A stretch of DNA of 35,433 nt from Candidatus Desulfosporosinus nitrosoreducens (GTDB taxonomy: Bacteria; Bacillota; Desulfitobacteriia; Desulfitobacteriales; Desulfitobacteriaceae): NCBI RefSeq assembly GCF_030954495.1, contig NZ_JAVHUW010000010.1:1-35433 (forward strand), in the 5' to 3' direction. A program made the translations under genes and the position numbers. Under the pieces are notes generated by a model that worked only from the letters and a program-made list of their open reading frames with translations, was not told where the DNA came from and did no database searches. Positions 21,945 to 30,341 of the stretch are shown in pieces (position 1 is the stretch's first letter; every line of letters starts with the position of its first letter).

Positions 21945-24350
21945 ATGAAAGTCAGTATGGAATGGCTGCGTGAACTGGTGGATGTCCGGCAAAGCGCAGA
22001 AGAATTAGCAGAGACCTTAACCCGGGGCGGGATAGAGGTAGAGAGTGTCGAGAACCTTAATAAAGGCTTTGAAAAGGTGGTTATTGGGGAAATCAAATCC
22101 CTGACTAAACATCCTGACGCGGATAGGCTGTGGGTTTGTGGTATCAACGCAGGTCAAGAGGAGGTAACGATCGTCACAGGCGCCCAGAATTTACTGGTTG
22201 GGGACCGAATTCCTGTGGCTATGATAGGCGCCACCCTACCCAATGACTTATCCATTCGCAAGTCCAAATTGAGAGGAGTTGCCTCACAGGGTATGCTGTG
22301 CTCACGTGAAGAACTTCTGCTCGATGAAACCGTGGGTTTGGAGCGCAGTGAGGGAGGCATTTTAATCTTGCCGGCAGGGGCGCCGGTCGGGGAGAATTTT
22401 GGCAAATATTTAGGACGTGAAGACAGTGTTTTGGATTTAGAGCTCTATCCGAATCGTCCGGATTGTTTGGCAATGGTCAATGTCGCCCGTGAAGTTGCTT
22501 CGCTTACCGGAAAGCAACCTCATTTGCCGAAATGGGTCGATGCGGAAAGTGAACTATTACTGCCCGTTGCCGAGGATTTTCAGATTATCCTTGAAGAGGA
22601 AGATCTTTGCCGGCGCTATGCGGGCCTGGTCGTCGAGGATGTTCACATTGCTCCTTCGCCGGAGTGGATGCAGCGAAGACTGAAAGCGGCAGGAGTTCGT
22701 CCGATCAGCAATATTGTTGATATAACCAACTACTGTATGCTGGAAATGGGGCAGCCTTTGCATGCCTTTGACCGGGATAAAATCGCAGGAAACATTCACG
22801 TTCGCAGCGCTAAGGCCGGAGAAAAGGTTGTCACTCTGGACGGAGCCGAACGAGCCCTTCAGGCGGATACCCTGCTCATCGCCGATGATCATAAAGCCCT
22901 GGCAGTAGCAGGTGTCATGGGTGGCTTGGACAGTGAGGTAACGGAGGATACGAAACGTTTGCTGGTCGAGTCCGCGCATTTCGCCGGGGTCAGTATTCGG
23001 CGAACAAGCCGCCGCTTAGGACTCAGGTCTGAAGCTTCGAACCGCTATGAGAAGGGGGTCAACCCTTATGGCTGTGTTGCTGCTTTAGGCCGCGTTTGTG
23101 ATTTGTTGCTGGAATTGGGGGCTGGACGTCCGGTGGCTTTTCTGGATGAGCTTAAAACTCTCCCCCCACGCCGCCAAATTAAGCTTTCGGTTCAGCACAC
23201 TGCTGATGTCTTAGGTGTGGAGTTAAAGGATTCGGAGATTCGGAGAGTTTTAGATGATTTAAATTTCGTGTATCAGGAAGAAGAGGGAATCTTTGACGTG
23301 GAGATTCCCACGTATCGGGCGGATCTGGAGATTGAGGAAGACCTCATGGAAGAAGTTGCCCGCTTGACAGGATATGACCGTATTCCCACAACCTTGCCGC
23401 AAGGGGATCAGACTCAGGGAAGCAGAACCGCTGAACAGGAGTTTCGCCGCCGGCTGCGTAAAGTGCTTGTTCAATCCGGAATGGACGAAGTCATGACTTA
23501 TACCTTTACGGGTGCGGCGAGGGATGCCAAGTGGGGAAGTGTCGAACATTCGATTCCCCTGCTTAACCCCTTGCGGGAAGAGCTCAGCGTAATGCGCACT
23601 TCGCTTGTGCCCGGACTTCTGGAAGTTGCCTCTAAAAACCTTGCCCGGCGCAACACAGAGGTCAGCATTTTTGAGGTTGGGACAACGTATTGGGGTGAAG
23701 AGAAGCCCTTGCGTCAACTTCCCCGTGAGGTGCTGCGGGTAGCTGGGGTAGCTGTCGGAAAAAGCGGCAGACATTGGCTTAAACCGGCGGTAAATTACGA
23801 TTTCTATTATGTTAAAGGAATTTTGGAAGAGATAGCCCGGGAGTTCGGACTGAAGCTGGACTATCGGCTGCCTGACAATCGCCCGCTCTTACATCCCGGA
23901 CGTTCAGCGGATGTCTACCTCCGCAACGAATGTATCGGTTTCCTGGGAGAGATGCATCCTGCGGAAGAAAAGGAATGGGCACTGGAGCGGGCAGTGTTAT
24001 TCGAATTAGACGTAGCCGGGATGTTCACCCATAAGCGGCCGGTCGTACGTGCCCAATCTATTCCGCGTTTTCCGGCGATTAATCGCGACCTGGCTGTCGT
24101 AGTGCCTTTGGAAACCTCGGCAGAGGCTGTGATGGCTAAGATTCGCAAGCTCGGAGGAGAGTTGCTGCAGAAGGTGGAAATATTTGATGTCTATACCGGG
24201 AAGTCTATTCCTGAAGGCCGTAAAAGTCTTGCTTTTTCCTTGAAGTATCAGTCCTTGGAACGCACTTTGACCGATGAAGAAGTAAATATCTTGAATTCGC
24301 GCATTTTAGAGGGAATTCAGCAGGAATTTGACGCCGAATGGCGAAAATAG
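21945..24350 (+). CDS. pheT: Phenylalanyl-tRNA synthetase beta subunit
   Basis: This 801-residue partner of PheS binds tRNA and edits misacylated Tyr-tRNA-Phe. Domains in order: N-terminal MKVSMEWLRELVDV, a tRNA-binding OB fold (VVIGEIKSLTKHPDADRLWVC, about 46-66), the B3/B4 editing domain (about 200-390, with VMGGLDSEVTEDT), B5, the inactive synthetase-like core, and a C-terminal ferredoxin-fold anticodon-binding domain starting near IPRFPAINRDLAVVV. ATG at 21945 has AAGGGGG upstream. Length is normal for bacteria. Confidence 0.96.
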   Translation: MKVSMEWLRELVDVRQSAEELAETLTRGGIEVESVENLNKGFEKVVIGEIKSLTKHPDADRLWVCGINAGQEEVTIVTGAQNLLVGDRIPVAMIGATLPNDLSIRKSKLRGVASQGMLCSREELLLDETVGLERSEGGILILPAGAPVGENFGKYLGREDSVLDLELYPNRPDCLAMVNVAREVASLTGKQPHLPKWVDAESELLLPVAEDFQIILEEEDLCRRYAGLVVEDVHIAPSPEWMQRRLKAAGVRPISNIVDITNYCMLEMGQPLHAFDRDKIAGNIHVRSAKAGEKVVTLDGAERALQADTLLIADDHKALAVAGVMGGLDSEVTEDTKRLLVESAHFAGVSIRRTSRRLGLRSEASNRYEKGVNPYGCVAALGRVCDLLLELGAGRPVAFLDELKTLPPRRQIKLSVQHTADVLGVELKDSEIRRVLDDLNFVYQEEEGIFDVEIPTYRADLEIEEDLMEEVARLTGYDRIPTTLPQGDQTQGSRTAEQEFRRRLRKVLVQSGMDEVMTYTFTGAARDAKWGSVEHSIPLLNPLREELSVMRTSLVPGLLEVASKNLARRNTEVSIFEVGTTYWGEEKPLRQLPREVLRVAGVAVGKSGRHWLKPAVNYDFYYVKGILEEIAREFGLKLDYRLPDNRPLLHPGRSADVYLRNECIGFLGEMHPAEEKEWALERAVLFELDVAGMFTHKRPVVRAQSIPRFPAINRDLAVVVPLETSAEAVMAKIRKLGGELLQKVEIFDVYTGKSIPEGRKSLAFSLKYQSLERTLTDEEVNILNSRILEGIQQEFDAEWRK

Positions 24351-24393
24351 AAAGCAATTCAGCAAAGTAGCACGAAGAGAGCGAGGGAAAATT

Positions 24394-24651
24394 GTGACAC
24401 AGGAATCTGTCAAAATTGCCGTTGAGATTTTTGGAGAAAAGCATGTGGTTCGCGGTGAAGGTACTGCAGCGTATATTCAGAGTCTGGCCCATGAAGTAGA
24501 CAAAAAGATGCGTTTAATTTCTCAACGGCTTCCTCGCTTAGGCGTTCACCAAGTTGCAATTTTAACGGCGCTGAATTTGGCAGACGACCTTGCTAAACTG
24601 CGGGAAGAGCAAGAAACCTTAATGCAACTGTTGGGCGAAAAAACAGAGTGA
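24394..24651 (+). CDS. zapA: Cell division protein ZapA
   Basis: This 85-residue protein fits ZapA, which bundles FtsZ filaments at the division ring. It has a short beta-rich N-terminal part (VKIAVEIFGEKHVVRGEG), then HEVDKKMRLISQRLPRL and a C-terminal helix (LNLADDLAKLREEQETLMQLL) that should form the tetrameric coiled coil. GTG at 24394 is chosen because GAGGG lies six bases upstream; the frame from 24328 overlaps the end of pheT. A zapA gene in this neighbourhood, ahead of mutS2, is common in Firmicutes. Confidence 0.9.
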   Translation: MTQESVKIAVEIFGEKHVVRGEGTAAYIQSLAHEVDKKMRLISQRLPRLGVHQVAILTALNLADDLAKLREEQETLMQLLGEKTE

Positions 24652-24718
24652 TATGGAGCTGGTAAAATTGAGACCCTGATCCGGGCATAAATACCCAATG
24701 GGCAATTTAAAACTGGAA

Positions 24719-24853
24719 GGCTATAAAGAAGACTTGATTCAGGTGGAGTTTTAACTTCATCTGAATCTTAGTCGCCCTTATCCAGGGACTTAGTCGCTCT
24801 TAACTCACCGCTTGCAGAAGCGGAGTCTTAGAGCGGATTAGTCAGCGGATAAA
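24719..24853 (+). repeat. Structured interspersed repeat, copy 2
   Basis: This is the same element as at 2149-2282, on the same strand. Differences include ACTTCATC in the first hairpin, which turns a G-C pair into G-U, a GCAG tetraloop in place of GCCG, and loss of one G after AAGCGG. The 5' end reads GGCTATAAAG, so the outermost 5' GGATAA is not kept. The 3' GGATAAA is kept. It starts 68 bases after the zapA stop. Confidence 0.85.
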
Positions 24854-24856
24854 AAA

Positions 24857-24890
24857 ATGAGGTGCACTGCTTGGTGTACCTCATAACTAT
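24857..24890 (+). terminator. Probable terminator of pheST-zapA
   Basis: ATGAGGTGCAC and GTGTACCTCAT form an 11-bp stem (one G-U) around TGCTTG, followed by a modest T-containing tail (AACTATTTT). It begins immediately after repeat copy 2. Confidence 0.65.
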
Positions 24891-24945
24891 TTTGTGCTGG
24901 GAATAATTGTTTACCTTTATCCAGCCCTATTGCTAAAGCTACAAA

Positions 24946-24975
24946 TTGTACATCTCTACTGTAAACAATTATAAT
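24946..24975 (+). promoter_or_regulatory. Probable promoter of U32 peptidase gene
   Basis: TATAAT (24970-24975) with TTGTAC (24946-24951) 18 bases upstream. A 10-bp inverted repeat AATTGTTTAC/GTAAACAATT (24905-24914 and 24961-24970) brackets it. Transcription would start just before repeat copy 3, placing that element in the 5' untranslated region. Confidence 0.55.
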
Positions 24976-24987
24976 AAGAATGTTGAG

Positions 24988-25123
24988 GGAATAAAGAAGA
25001 CTTGATTCAGGTGGAGTTTTAACTCCATCTGAATCTTAGTCGCCCTTATCCAGGGACTTAGCCGCTCTTAACTCATCGCTTGCAGAAGCGAGAGTCTTAG
25101 AGCGGATTAGTCATCGGATAAAC
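24988..25123 (+). repeat. Structured interspersed repeat, copy 3
   Basis: This copy has the same orientation as copy 2, with 134 bases between them. It carries a compensatory change in the second hairpin: CCGCTT/AAGCGG becomes TCGCTT/AAGCGA, keeping the pair. It also has GCCGCTCT in place of GTCGCTCT, a change shared with copy 4. It ends 31 bases before the U32 peptidase start. Confidence 0.85.
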
Positions 25124-25154
25124 AAGATATTGAGGGTTGGAGCGTAATAAGTTA

Positions 25155-27716
25155 ATGGAAATTCGAGAGGATTTGTTAAAGCAAAAGAAGTCACGCCCCC
25201 TGGAGCTTTTGGCGCCTGCAGGGAGTTTTGAAGCCTTTAAGGCAGCGGTGGAAAACGGTGCCGATGCTGTCTACCTGGGAGGAAAGAGCTTTAGTGCCCG
25301 GGCCAGTGCTGCCAATTTCGATTTAGACGAGCTGCGCAAGGCAGTTCGCTATGCTCATGAACGGCAAGTTAAAGTCTATGTGACGGTTAATATATTAATC
25401 GCAGATCAGGAATTCGGAGAATTGCTGGATTATCTTTACGCTTTGCATGAGATCAGAGTCGATGCCGTAATTTTACAGGATTTAGGGGTTGCCGGGCTCA
25501 TTCAGGCGGTTCTGCCGGAATTAGAAACCCATGCCAGCACGCAGATGACTATAAATACCACGTGGGGTGTTCAGCATTTGGAAACCCTCGGCTTTGCTCG
25601 GGTCGTGCTGGCTAGGGAAACCTCGGCTGCCGAAATAGAAACTTTGGCTGAAAACACACCGTTAGATCTAGAAGTCTTTGTTCATGGTGCTCTTTGTGTG
25701 TGTTATTCCGGGCAGTGTTTGATGTCAAGCTTTATCGGAGGGCGGAGCGGTAACCGTGGTACCTGTGCGCAGCCTTGCCGGATGACCTACCAGCTTGTCA
25801 ATCAAGACCAGGAAAACTTGCTGGCCGGAAAAAGTTTAGGCGAACATTTACTAAGTCCCAAAGACTTGAATTTAGCCGAAGATTTGACAGAGTTAAAACG
25901 TATTGGTGTTCACTCTTTGAAAGTTGAAGGCCGAATGAAACGACCGGAATACGTGGCCACGGTAATCCGGCTTTACAAGCAGGCGATTGAGCGAATTGAA
26001 AGTCGGCCCGAGGGAGCTCCGTTACTTACCCCGGAAGAGCATCAAGAATTATTGCAGATTTTCAACCGCGATTTTACACGGGGCTATTGGCAGGAAAATC
26101 CCGGCGCCGACCTCATGAGCTATAGTCGCCCGAACAATAGGGGGACGCGTTTGGGACGTGTGGTTCGCTTCGATTCAGGTCGCTTAGCCCTCAAATTAGA
26201 GGCGGTCTTAAATCCCGGAGATGGAATTGAATTGTGGACAGGACGGGGAAGAGAAGGGGTTACCGCAGGTGAAATCCGGAAAGATAAGAATCAGGTTAAT
26301 AAGGGTTTGCCCGGGGAAACTGTAGAGATAGACTTCAGCGGATCAGCTCATCCGGGAGATCGGGTATTTAAGACCAATGATGCCAGATTAATGGAAAAAG
26401 CCCGTGAAAGTTTCCAGGAGGGCAAGGAACAGCGTAAACGTTCTCTGAAGATGTCCTTAAGCGGTCGTATTGGTGATAAAATGTCTTTGGAAGTCGCGGA
26501 AGGTGAACGAAAGGTTAGGGTGAATTCCTCCAATCCGGCTCAAAAAGCCTTGAAACGGCCCTTAACCTGGGATTATGCTTATCAGCAGCTGGGACGGCTG
26601 GGTACCACGCCTTTTTGGCTGGATAGGCTGGACTTAGATGTCGAGGAAGGTCTTATGCTGCCGGTAAGCGATCTCAATGAAATGCGTCGGCTGGCGGTGG
26701 AAGAATTGCTTCTGGAGGCAACGCAACAAACTGTTGAGCGTTCTGTTTACCGCCAAAGAGTCGTTCGCTGGAGGGAGCGGCAGGAGCAAGAGCGTTCAGC
26801 TTCTAAAGCACCGCTGATTTCTCAAGTCTCTGTGGCTGTAAGCGATCCCGAAACCCTCCGGGCAGCTCTAAAGTCAGGTGCCAAACGGGTGTTGATCGCT
26901 GGAGAACACTGGCGCTCACGACACGGTTTCCAATTGGACGAGATTCGCTCGGGGTTTGAAACTTGCCGGAAGCAAGGAGCTGATTGCAGCTGGAGACTGC
27001 CGCGTGTTCTAAATGAAGCCCAAAGTGCCGGCCTTTTGACAGACCTGCGCAAGGCGGCTCTTTGGCCGGATAAACCTAAACTTATGATAGCAAATCTCGG
27101 AGAACTTGAAATGATGCGTTCTGTGGATGGTGAATGGCCATTCGAGACGGATTATTCCTTAAACGTTTTTAATGAAGCCACGCTTGCCCAGCTATTGCGC
27201 ACAGGAGCACAAGCGGTAACCTTATCCCCCGAATTACATCATGAACAACTAGCTCCTTTAGCAAAATGGGGAAGAACAGAATACTTGGTTTTTGGAGATC
27301 TGGAGATGATGGTCAGCGAATATTGTCCTGTAGGTTCGACCTTGGGTGGAAAACAGGGAGACCGCTGCGCCGGCATATGTCGCAAAGAACCTCATTATCT
27401 AAGAGATCGTCTGCGTTATGATTTTCCAATCGAAATGGATTTGGAATGCCGGATGCACTTGTTTAATGTCAAGCTTCTCAATTTATACGAAGAATTGCCT
27501 CAAATCAAGCGTATGGGCGTTTCCAACATTCGCTTGCAGCTAACGCGCCAATCTCCTGAACAAGTGCGTCAGATTGTAAGAATTTTTCTGGAGGCATGGG
27601 ATGGCCTGCAGCTCGGAAAAAGGGCCTTATGGACTCCGGATGAAGGAATGGCGGAGCTGAGTGCTCTCTTTCCCCAAGGCTTTACGAAAGGGCATTTTTT
27701 TCGGGGAGTATTATAA
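25155..27716 (+). CDS. U32-family peptidase (long form, with C-terminal extension)
   Basis: This protein of 853 residues begins with the U32 TIM-barrel-like module (PLELLAPAGSFEAFKAAVENGADAVYLGG, the hallmark N-terminus, quoted in part). It has the FVHGALCVCYSGQCLMSS cysteine motif near residue 185, the family signature LKVEGRMKRPEYVATVIRLYK near 260, and then a long region including a DUF3656-like part and a second U32-like half. E. coli relatives (RlhA, TrhP) are needed for hydroxylation of rRNA or tRNA, so an RNA-modifying role is more likely than proteolysis. The start is uncertain: ATG 25155 has GGAG twelve bases upstream, while TTG 25137 sits on GAGGG. About 850 residues is the usual long form in Firmicutes. 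Confidence 0.88.
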   Translation: MEIREDLLKQKKSRPLELLAPAGSFEAFKAAVENGADAVYLGGKSFSARASAANFDLDELRKAVRYAHERQVKVYVTVNILIADQEFGELLDYLYALHEIRVDAVILQDLGVAGLIQAVLPELETHASTQMTINTTWGVQHLETLGFARVVLARETSAAEIETLAENTPLDLEVFVHGALCVCYSGQCLMSSFIGGRSGNRGTCAQPCRMTYQLVNQDQENLLAGKSLGEHLLSPKDLNLAEDLTELKRIGVHSLKVEGRMKRPEYVATVIRLYKQAIERIESRPEGAPLLTPEEHQELLQIFNRDFTRGYWQENPGADLMSYSRPNNRGTRLGRVVRFDSGRLALKLEAVLNPGDGIELWTGRGREGVTAGEIRKDKNQVNKGLPGETVEIDFSGSAHPGDRVFKTNDARLMEKARESFQEGKEQRKRSLKMSLSGRIGDKMSLEVAEGERKVRVNSSNPAQKALKRPLTWDYAYQQLGRLGTTPFWLDRLDLDVEEGLMLPVSDLNEMRRLAVEELLLEATQQTVERSVYRQRVVRWRERQEQERSASKAPLISQVSVAVSDPETLRAALKSGAKRVLIAGEHWRSRHGFQLDEIRSGFETCRKQGADCSWRLPRVLNEAQSAGLLTDLRKAALWPDKPKLMIANLGELEMMRSVDGEWPFETDYSLNVFNEATLAQLLRTGAQAVTLSPELHHEQLAPLAKWGRTEYLVFGDLEMMVSEYCPVGSTLGGKQGDRCAGICRKEPHYLRDRLRYDFPIEMDLECRMHLFNVKLLNLYEELPQIKRMGVSNIRLQLTRQSPEQVRQIVRIFLEAWDGLQLGKRALWTPDEGMAELSALFPQGFTKGHFFRGVL

Positions 27717-27823
27717 ATAATTTTTAAGACAGTAGTATCATCTCAGCGTCAAGTTTGGAGCAACTGGGAAGGGAGATACGAGCTGACAATCAGGGATTGT
27801 TTTTATGACTACGAGGAGGAACT

Positions 27824-30187
27824 ATGGGAATCGAAGATAAAGTATTAATCAAACTGGATTTTCCCAAGGTATTGGCACGCTTGGCCGAATATTGCCTTCT
27901 TCCGAGGGCCAAGGAATTGGCCGGGGAGTTAACGCCGAAGGTTGATTGGGAGGCTGTACGGTTAGGCCTCCAAGAGACGGATGAAGGAAAAAATCTTTTG
28001 CGCGGAAACCCTCTCTTTTCTGTTCGTGGCGCCAAAGAGATACGCCCCTATCTTGAGCGCTGCCTGCGCGGAGGGATAATCCATGGCGAGGAGCTCCTGG
28101 AAATACGGGAAACCTTGCTGGTGGGGCGAAAGCTTAAACAACAGTTTCAGGAATCCCAAGAAGATTTCCCCAGACTCTGGGAGCTCACGCTCGCTATTGA
28201 ACCGCAAAAAGGTCTGGAAGATGAGATTTCGCGCTGTATTGCGGAGGATGGAAGCGTTGCGGACAATGCTTCTTCCGAATTGGCAGAATTGCGGCGTGCC
28301 ATCCACCGTTTGCAAAATCGCATCCGTGAGACCTTGGAAGGGACTTTGCGCAATCCCGCTTATCAAAAAATGCTGCAAGATCCCATCATCACACAGCGTT
28401 CGGATCGTTATGTTATTCCAATAAAGCAGGAATATCGCACAGTTTTCCCGGGTATTGTTCATGACCAATCGGCGAGCGGAGCAACTTTGTTTATCGAACC
28501 TACGCCTGTCGTTTACTTAGGGAATGAACTGCGCGAAGTCATTTTAAAAGAACAGCGCGAGGTTCAGCGTATTCTGCAGACGCTTTCTTTTCAGGTGGAA
28601 GCTCGGGCGGAAGCGATTGCCGAGTTGCACGAATCTCTGGCGAAACTGGATCTCGTGGCAGCCAAAGCTCATTTGAGTGTGGCAATGAACGCGGGGGCTC
28701 CGGAATTGGTTTCAGGTCAGCAATTAAAACTTGTGCAAGCCAGGCATCCTTTGATTGAAGGTACCGTTGTTCCGCTTTCCGTTGAATTGGGGATCGAGTT
28801 TGATACTTTGGTTATTACCGGGCCTAATACCGGAGGGAAAACGGTGGCTTTAAAGGTTATTGGTTTAATGGCGGCCATGACACAGTCAGGTTTGCATATT
28901 CCTGCGGAAAGTGATTCGCGTATGGGAGTCTTTACCCAGATTTTTGCGGACATCGGAGATGAGCAAAGTGTTGAGCAGTCTCTTAGCACCTTTTCCGGTC
29001 ATATGAAAAATATTGTGGAAATCATTGAAAGGTCCGATGAGCGTTCTTTAGTTTTGCTCGACGAAGTGGGGGCAGGGACAGATCCGACGGAGGGAGCGGC
29101 ACTGGCTATGGGCATTCTTGCGGAATTGCATGCACGGGGGTGCCGGACAGTCTCCACGACGCATTATGGAGCCTTAAAAACTTTTGCCTACGAAACGCCG
29201 CGTGTGAAAAATGCCTCCGTGGAATTTGATACGGAGACGTTGCGCCCCACGTACCGCTTATTGATCGGTATTCCCGGCAAGAGCAACGCTTTTACAATCG
29301 CCGGAAGATTGGGGCTAAGCGAGCAAGTCCTTGAGCGGGCTAATACCTTTGTGACAGAACGGGAAATGCAGGTTGCCGATCTGATTGAGAATCTGGGAGA
29401 AACTCATCGGGAAATCGAGCTGGAAAAACAAAAGGCGGAATCCGGGCGCCAGGCTGTAGAACAGCAAACAAAGGCTTTGGAGGAAAAGTCGCAGCGTTTG
29501 GATGAAGATTACGAACTTATAATGTCTTTAGCAAAAGAAGAGGCCAATGAGCTTGTGCGGGCGGCCAAACGTGAAGCGGATGCTATCATTGCCGAGCTTA
29601 AAGAAGCGCTTAAAAAAGAGAACAAACAACAACAAGATATTGAAAAGGCCCGCCAGGGATTCCACAAAATCTCTGCTAAACTCGAAAAAAGCCGATCGCT
29701 TCAACAGAGCGGCGGGGGATTAACAATGGACCAGCTTAAGCTGGGACAGACGGTACAGATGACGAAACTGAAACAGAAAGGGCAAATTCTGAAACTGCCC
29801 AATGCCAATGGTGAAGTTCTCGTACAAGCAGGGATTATGAAAGTAATGGTGCCGCTGGCGGAATTAAAATTGGCTCGGGAAGAGAAGATGACGCCGCCGA
29901 AAGCTTCCCGGAAAGCGAATCTGGGTTTGCAAAAAGCAGAGGAAATTAGAAGTGAAATTGACCTGCGGGGCATGCTGGTTGAAGAAGGAACGGAAGTGCT
30001 GGACAAATATCTGGATGACGCCGTTCTGGGTGGAGTCGGGTTGATCTATGTGATTCACGGCAAAGGAACAGGTGCCATGAGAGCGGGAATTCAGGATTTT
30101 CTCAGAGGGCATCCGCATGTCCGGAGTTTTAGACTTGGAGAGTACGGAGAGGGAGACAGCGGGGTCACGGTTGTTGAATTAAAATAG
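27824..30187 (+). CDS. mutS2: Endonuclease MutS2
   Basis: This 787-residue MutS-family ATPase acts on branched DNA and, in Bacillus, on collided ribosomes. It lacks the mismatch-recognition domain of MutS. It has a clamp and core region, Walker A TGPNTGGKT (332-340), Walker B LVLLDEVGAGTDP (Asp413-Glu414), a long charged coiled coil (about 515-640), a KOW-like stretch and a C-terminal Smr nuclease domain (about 710-787) with IDLRGM and HGKGTGAMR. ATG at 27824 has GAGGAGGA upstream. It is separated from the U32 gene by 107 bases without obvious signals, so co-transcription is possible. A strong terminator follows. Confidence 0.96.
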   Translation: MGIEDKVLIKLDFPKVLARLAEYCLLPRAKELAGELTPKVDWEAVRLGLQETDEGKNLLRGNPLFSVRGAKEIRPYLERCLRGGIIHGEELLEIRETLLVGRKLKQQFQESQEDFPRLWELTLAIEPQKGLEDEISRCIAEDGSVADNASSELAELRRAIHRLQNRIRETLEGTLRNPAYQKMLQDPIITQRSDRYVIPIKQEYRTVFPGIVHDQSASGATLFIEPTPVVYLGNELREVILKEQREVQRILQTLSFQVEARAEAIAELHESLAKLDLVAAKAHLSVAMNAGAPELVSGQQLKLVQARHPLIEGTVVPLSVELGIEFDTLVITGPNTGGKTVALKVIGLMAAMTQSGLHIPAESDSRMGVFTQIFADIGDEQSVEQSLSTFSGHMKNIVEIIERSDERSLVLLDEVGAGTDPTEGAALAMGILAELHARGCRTVSTTHYGALKTFAYETPRVKNASVEFDTETLRPTYRLLIGIPGKSNAFTIAGRLGLSEQVLERANTFVTEREMQVADLIENLGETHREIELEKQKAESGRQAVEQQTKALEEKSQRLDEDYELIMSLAKEEANELVRAAKREADAIIAELKEALKKENKQQQDIEKARQGFHKISAKLEKSRSLQQSGGGLTMDQLKLGQTVQMTKLKQKGQILKLPNANGEVLVQAGIMKVMVPLAELKLAREEKMTPPKASRKANLGLQKAEEIRSEIDLRGMLVEEGTEVLDKYLDDAVLGGVGLIYVIHGKGTGAMRAGIQDFLRGHPHVRSFRLGEYGEGDSGVTVVELK

Positions 30188-30189
30188 CA

Positions 30190-30236
30190 AAAAAGGGTGT
30201 AACAACGTTTGAAGTATGTTACACCCTTTTTATTTT
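30190..30236. terminator. Bidirectional terminator after mutS2
   Basis: AAAAAGGGTGTAACA and TGTTACACCCTTTTT form a perfect 15-bp stem with T runs on both strands. It can end mutS2 on the plus strand and back up termination of the penicillin-binding protein gene on the minus strand. Confidence 0.92.
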
Positions 30237-30238
30237 GG

Positions 30239-30270
30239 AGTTGCTGAAGGTTACATAACCTTCAGCAACT
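30239..30270 (-). terminator. Second hairpin, 3' side of the PBP gene
   Basis: AGTTGCTGAAGGTT and AACCTTCAGCAACT form a perfect 14-bp stem around ACAT. It lies 72 bases beyond the minus-strand stop codon, but neither side has a long T run. Confidence 0.55.
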
Positions 30271-30341
30271 TAGTTTTGGAGCACGGGTAATTTTAAATGG
30301 AATCAAACTGTGCCCTGTTTTTTAAAACTTGAAACGGAAAG

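Noticed and set aside
24719..25123. CRISPR array
   Set aside because: Only two ~133-base repeats occur here, with gene signals between them and further single copies elsewhere; size and layout do not fit.
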